A stretch of 5,316 nucleotides of DNA from Prevotellaceae bacterium (GTDB lineage: Bacteria > Bacteroidota > Bacteroidia > Bacteroidales > UBA932): NCBI GenBank assembly GCA_031278495.1, contig JAITKG010000038.1:1-5316 (forward strand), given 5' to 3'. Below, one piece after another: positions 5,128 through 5,316 of the stretch. The position numbers and the translations under genes are program-made. The notes below the pieces were generated by a model, which had not been told where the DNA came from, ran no database searches, and saw only the letters and a list, made by a program, of their open reading frames with translations. The stretch's first letter is position 1. Each line of letters begins with the position of its first letter.

Positions 5128-5154
5128 AAATCTTTAAATCCTTAAATCTTTAAA
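5127..5154. repeat. Tandem octamer TAAATCTT, about 3.5 units
   Basis: Units TAAATCTT, TAAATCCT and TAAATCTT are followed by a fourth that runs into the stop codon of the right-hand gene (TCA at 5155-5157, TGA on the minus strand). The first base overlaps the end of the terminator stem. In the sense of the right-hand gene the units read GATTTAAA, directly between its stop and the hairpin. Confidence 0.8.
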
Positions 5155-5316
5155 TCAGAAATTTCTAAACAGCAGGCTGGCGATGAGCCCCGGCAGTCCG
5201 AACAGGATAATGACGCAGGCATTGGCAAGGCGCAGGGGAATTTTCCGCCGCGTGTTTTTGCGCCCAACGGTAAACAGGTAAGCGAAGAATAGCAGGTGGC
5301 TGATGACAAGCGACAC
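5155..5316 (-). CDS. C-terminal part of an unidentified membrane protein (partial)
   Basis: An open frame on the minus strand enters from beyond the right edge and ends with TGA at 5157-5155, giving 53 codons. It shows two hydrophobic segments, VSLVISHLLFFAYLFTV and ACVIILFGLPGLIASLLF. They are separated by a short, strongly basic loop (GRKNTRRK), followed by RNF at the C-terminus. This is the pattern of the last two transmembrane helices of an inner-membrane protein, with the basic loop probably cytoplasmic. I do not recognise the family from this fragment. It converges on the hydrolase gene and is followed by octamer repeats and a good stem-loop terminator, which supports it as a real gene end. 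The true start lies outside the window. Confidence 0.7.
   Translation of the reverse strand: MSLVISHLLFFAYLFTVGRKNTRRKIPLRLANACVIILFGLPGLIASLLFRNF

Noticed and set aside
5157..5166. Perfect 10 bp palindrome AGAAATTTCT
   Set aside because: It is formed by the last codons and stop of the right-hand gene; AT-rich palindromes of this length are common by chance.

Overview
The window looks like part of a Bacteroidetes (probably Bacteroidales) chromosome. The evidence is a TonB-dependent receptor with an N-terminal carboxypeptidase-regulatory-like domain, a small Cys/His-rich protein of the Bacteroidetes HYC_CC_PP type, promoter boxes of the TAnnTTTG/TTTG class, and AT-rich leaders without clear Shine-Dalgarno sites. 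Genes are moderately GC-rich and the spaces between them are AT-rich and full of short tandem repeats. I cannot name a genus.

Layout, left to right. Positions 1-227 are non-coding: a mosaic in which a GC-rich core of about 15 bp occurs four times at 50-56 bp pitch, each time followed by a different short tandem repeat. A three-gene set on the minus strand follows. In transcription order it is the HYC_CC_PP-type protein (3489 to 3010), a TonB-dependent outer-membrane receptor (2929 to 635) and a secreted heavy-metal-associated (HMA) domain protein (533 to 228). On the plus strand, a secreted metallo-beta-lactamase-fold hydrolase (3585-5015) diverges from this set. It carries all seven metal ligands of the methyl parathion hydrolase/AidC type, plus an extra C-terminal domain of about 180 residues. 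At the right edge, 5155-5316 holds the last 53 codons of an unidentified membrane protein on the minus strand. It converges on the hydrolase across a 139 bp gap with octamer repeats and a strong stem-loop.

How the genes may work together. The minus-strand set reads as a copper- or other soft-metal-handling module: a receptor for import across the outer membrane, a periplasmic MxCxxC chaperone, and a Cys/His-rich exported accessory protein. The metal specificity is inferred from motifs. The 95 bp between the divergent genes holds a very good promoter for the metal set (TTTG, 19 bp, TAGCTTTG) and a TATATTTG box for the hydrolase. Their footprints overlap, so the two directions may compete or share a regulator.

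The points most worth following are the two-domain hydrolase, the core/satellite mosaic at the left end, and the recurrence of one octamer pattern next to most gene ends.
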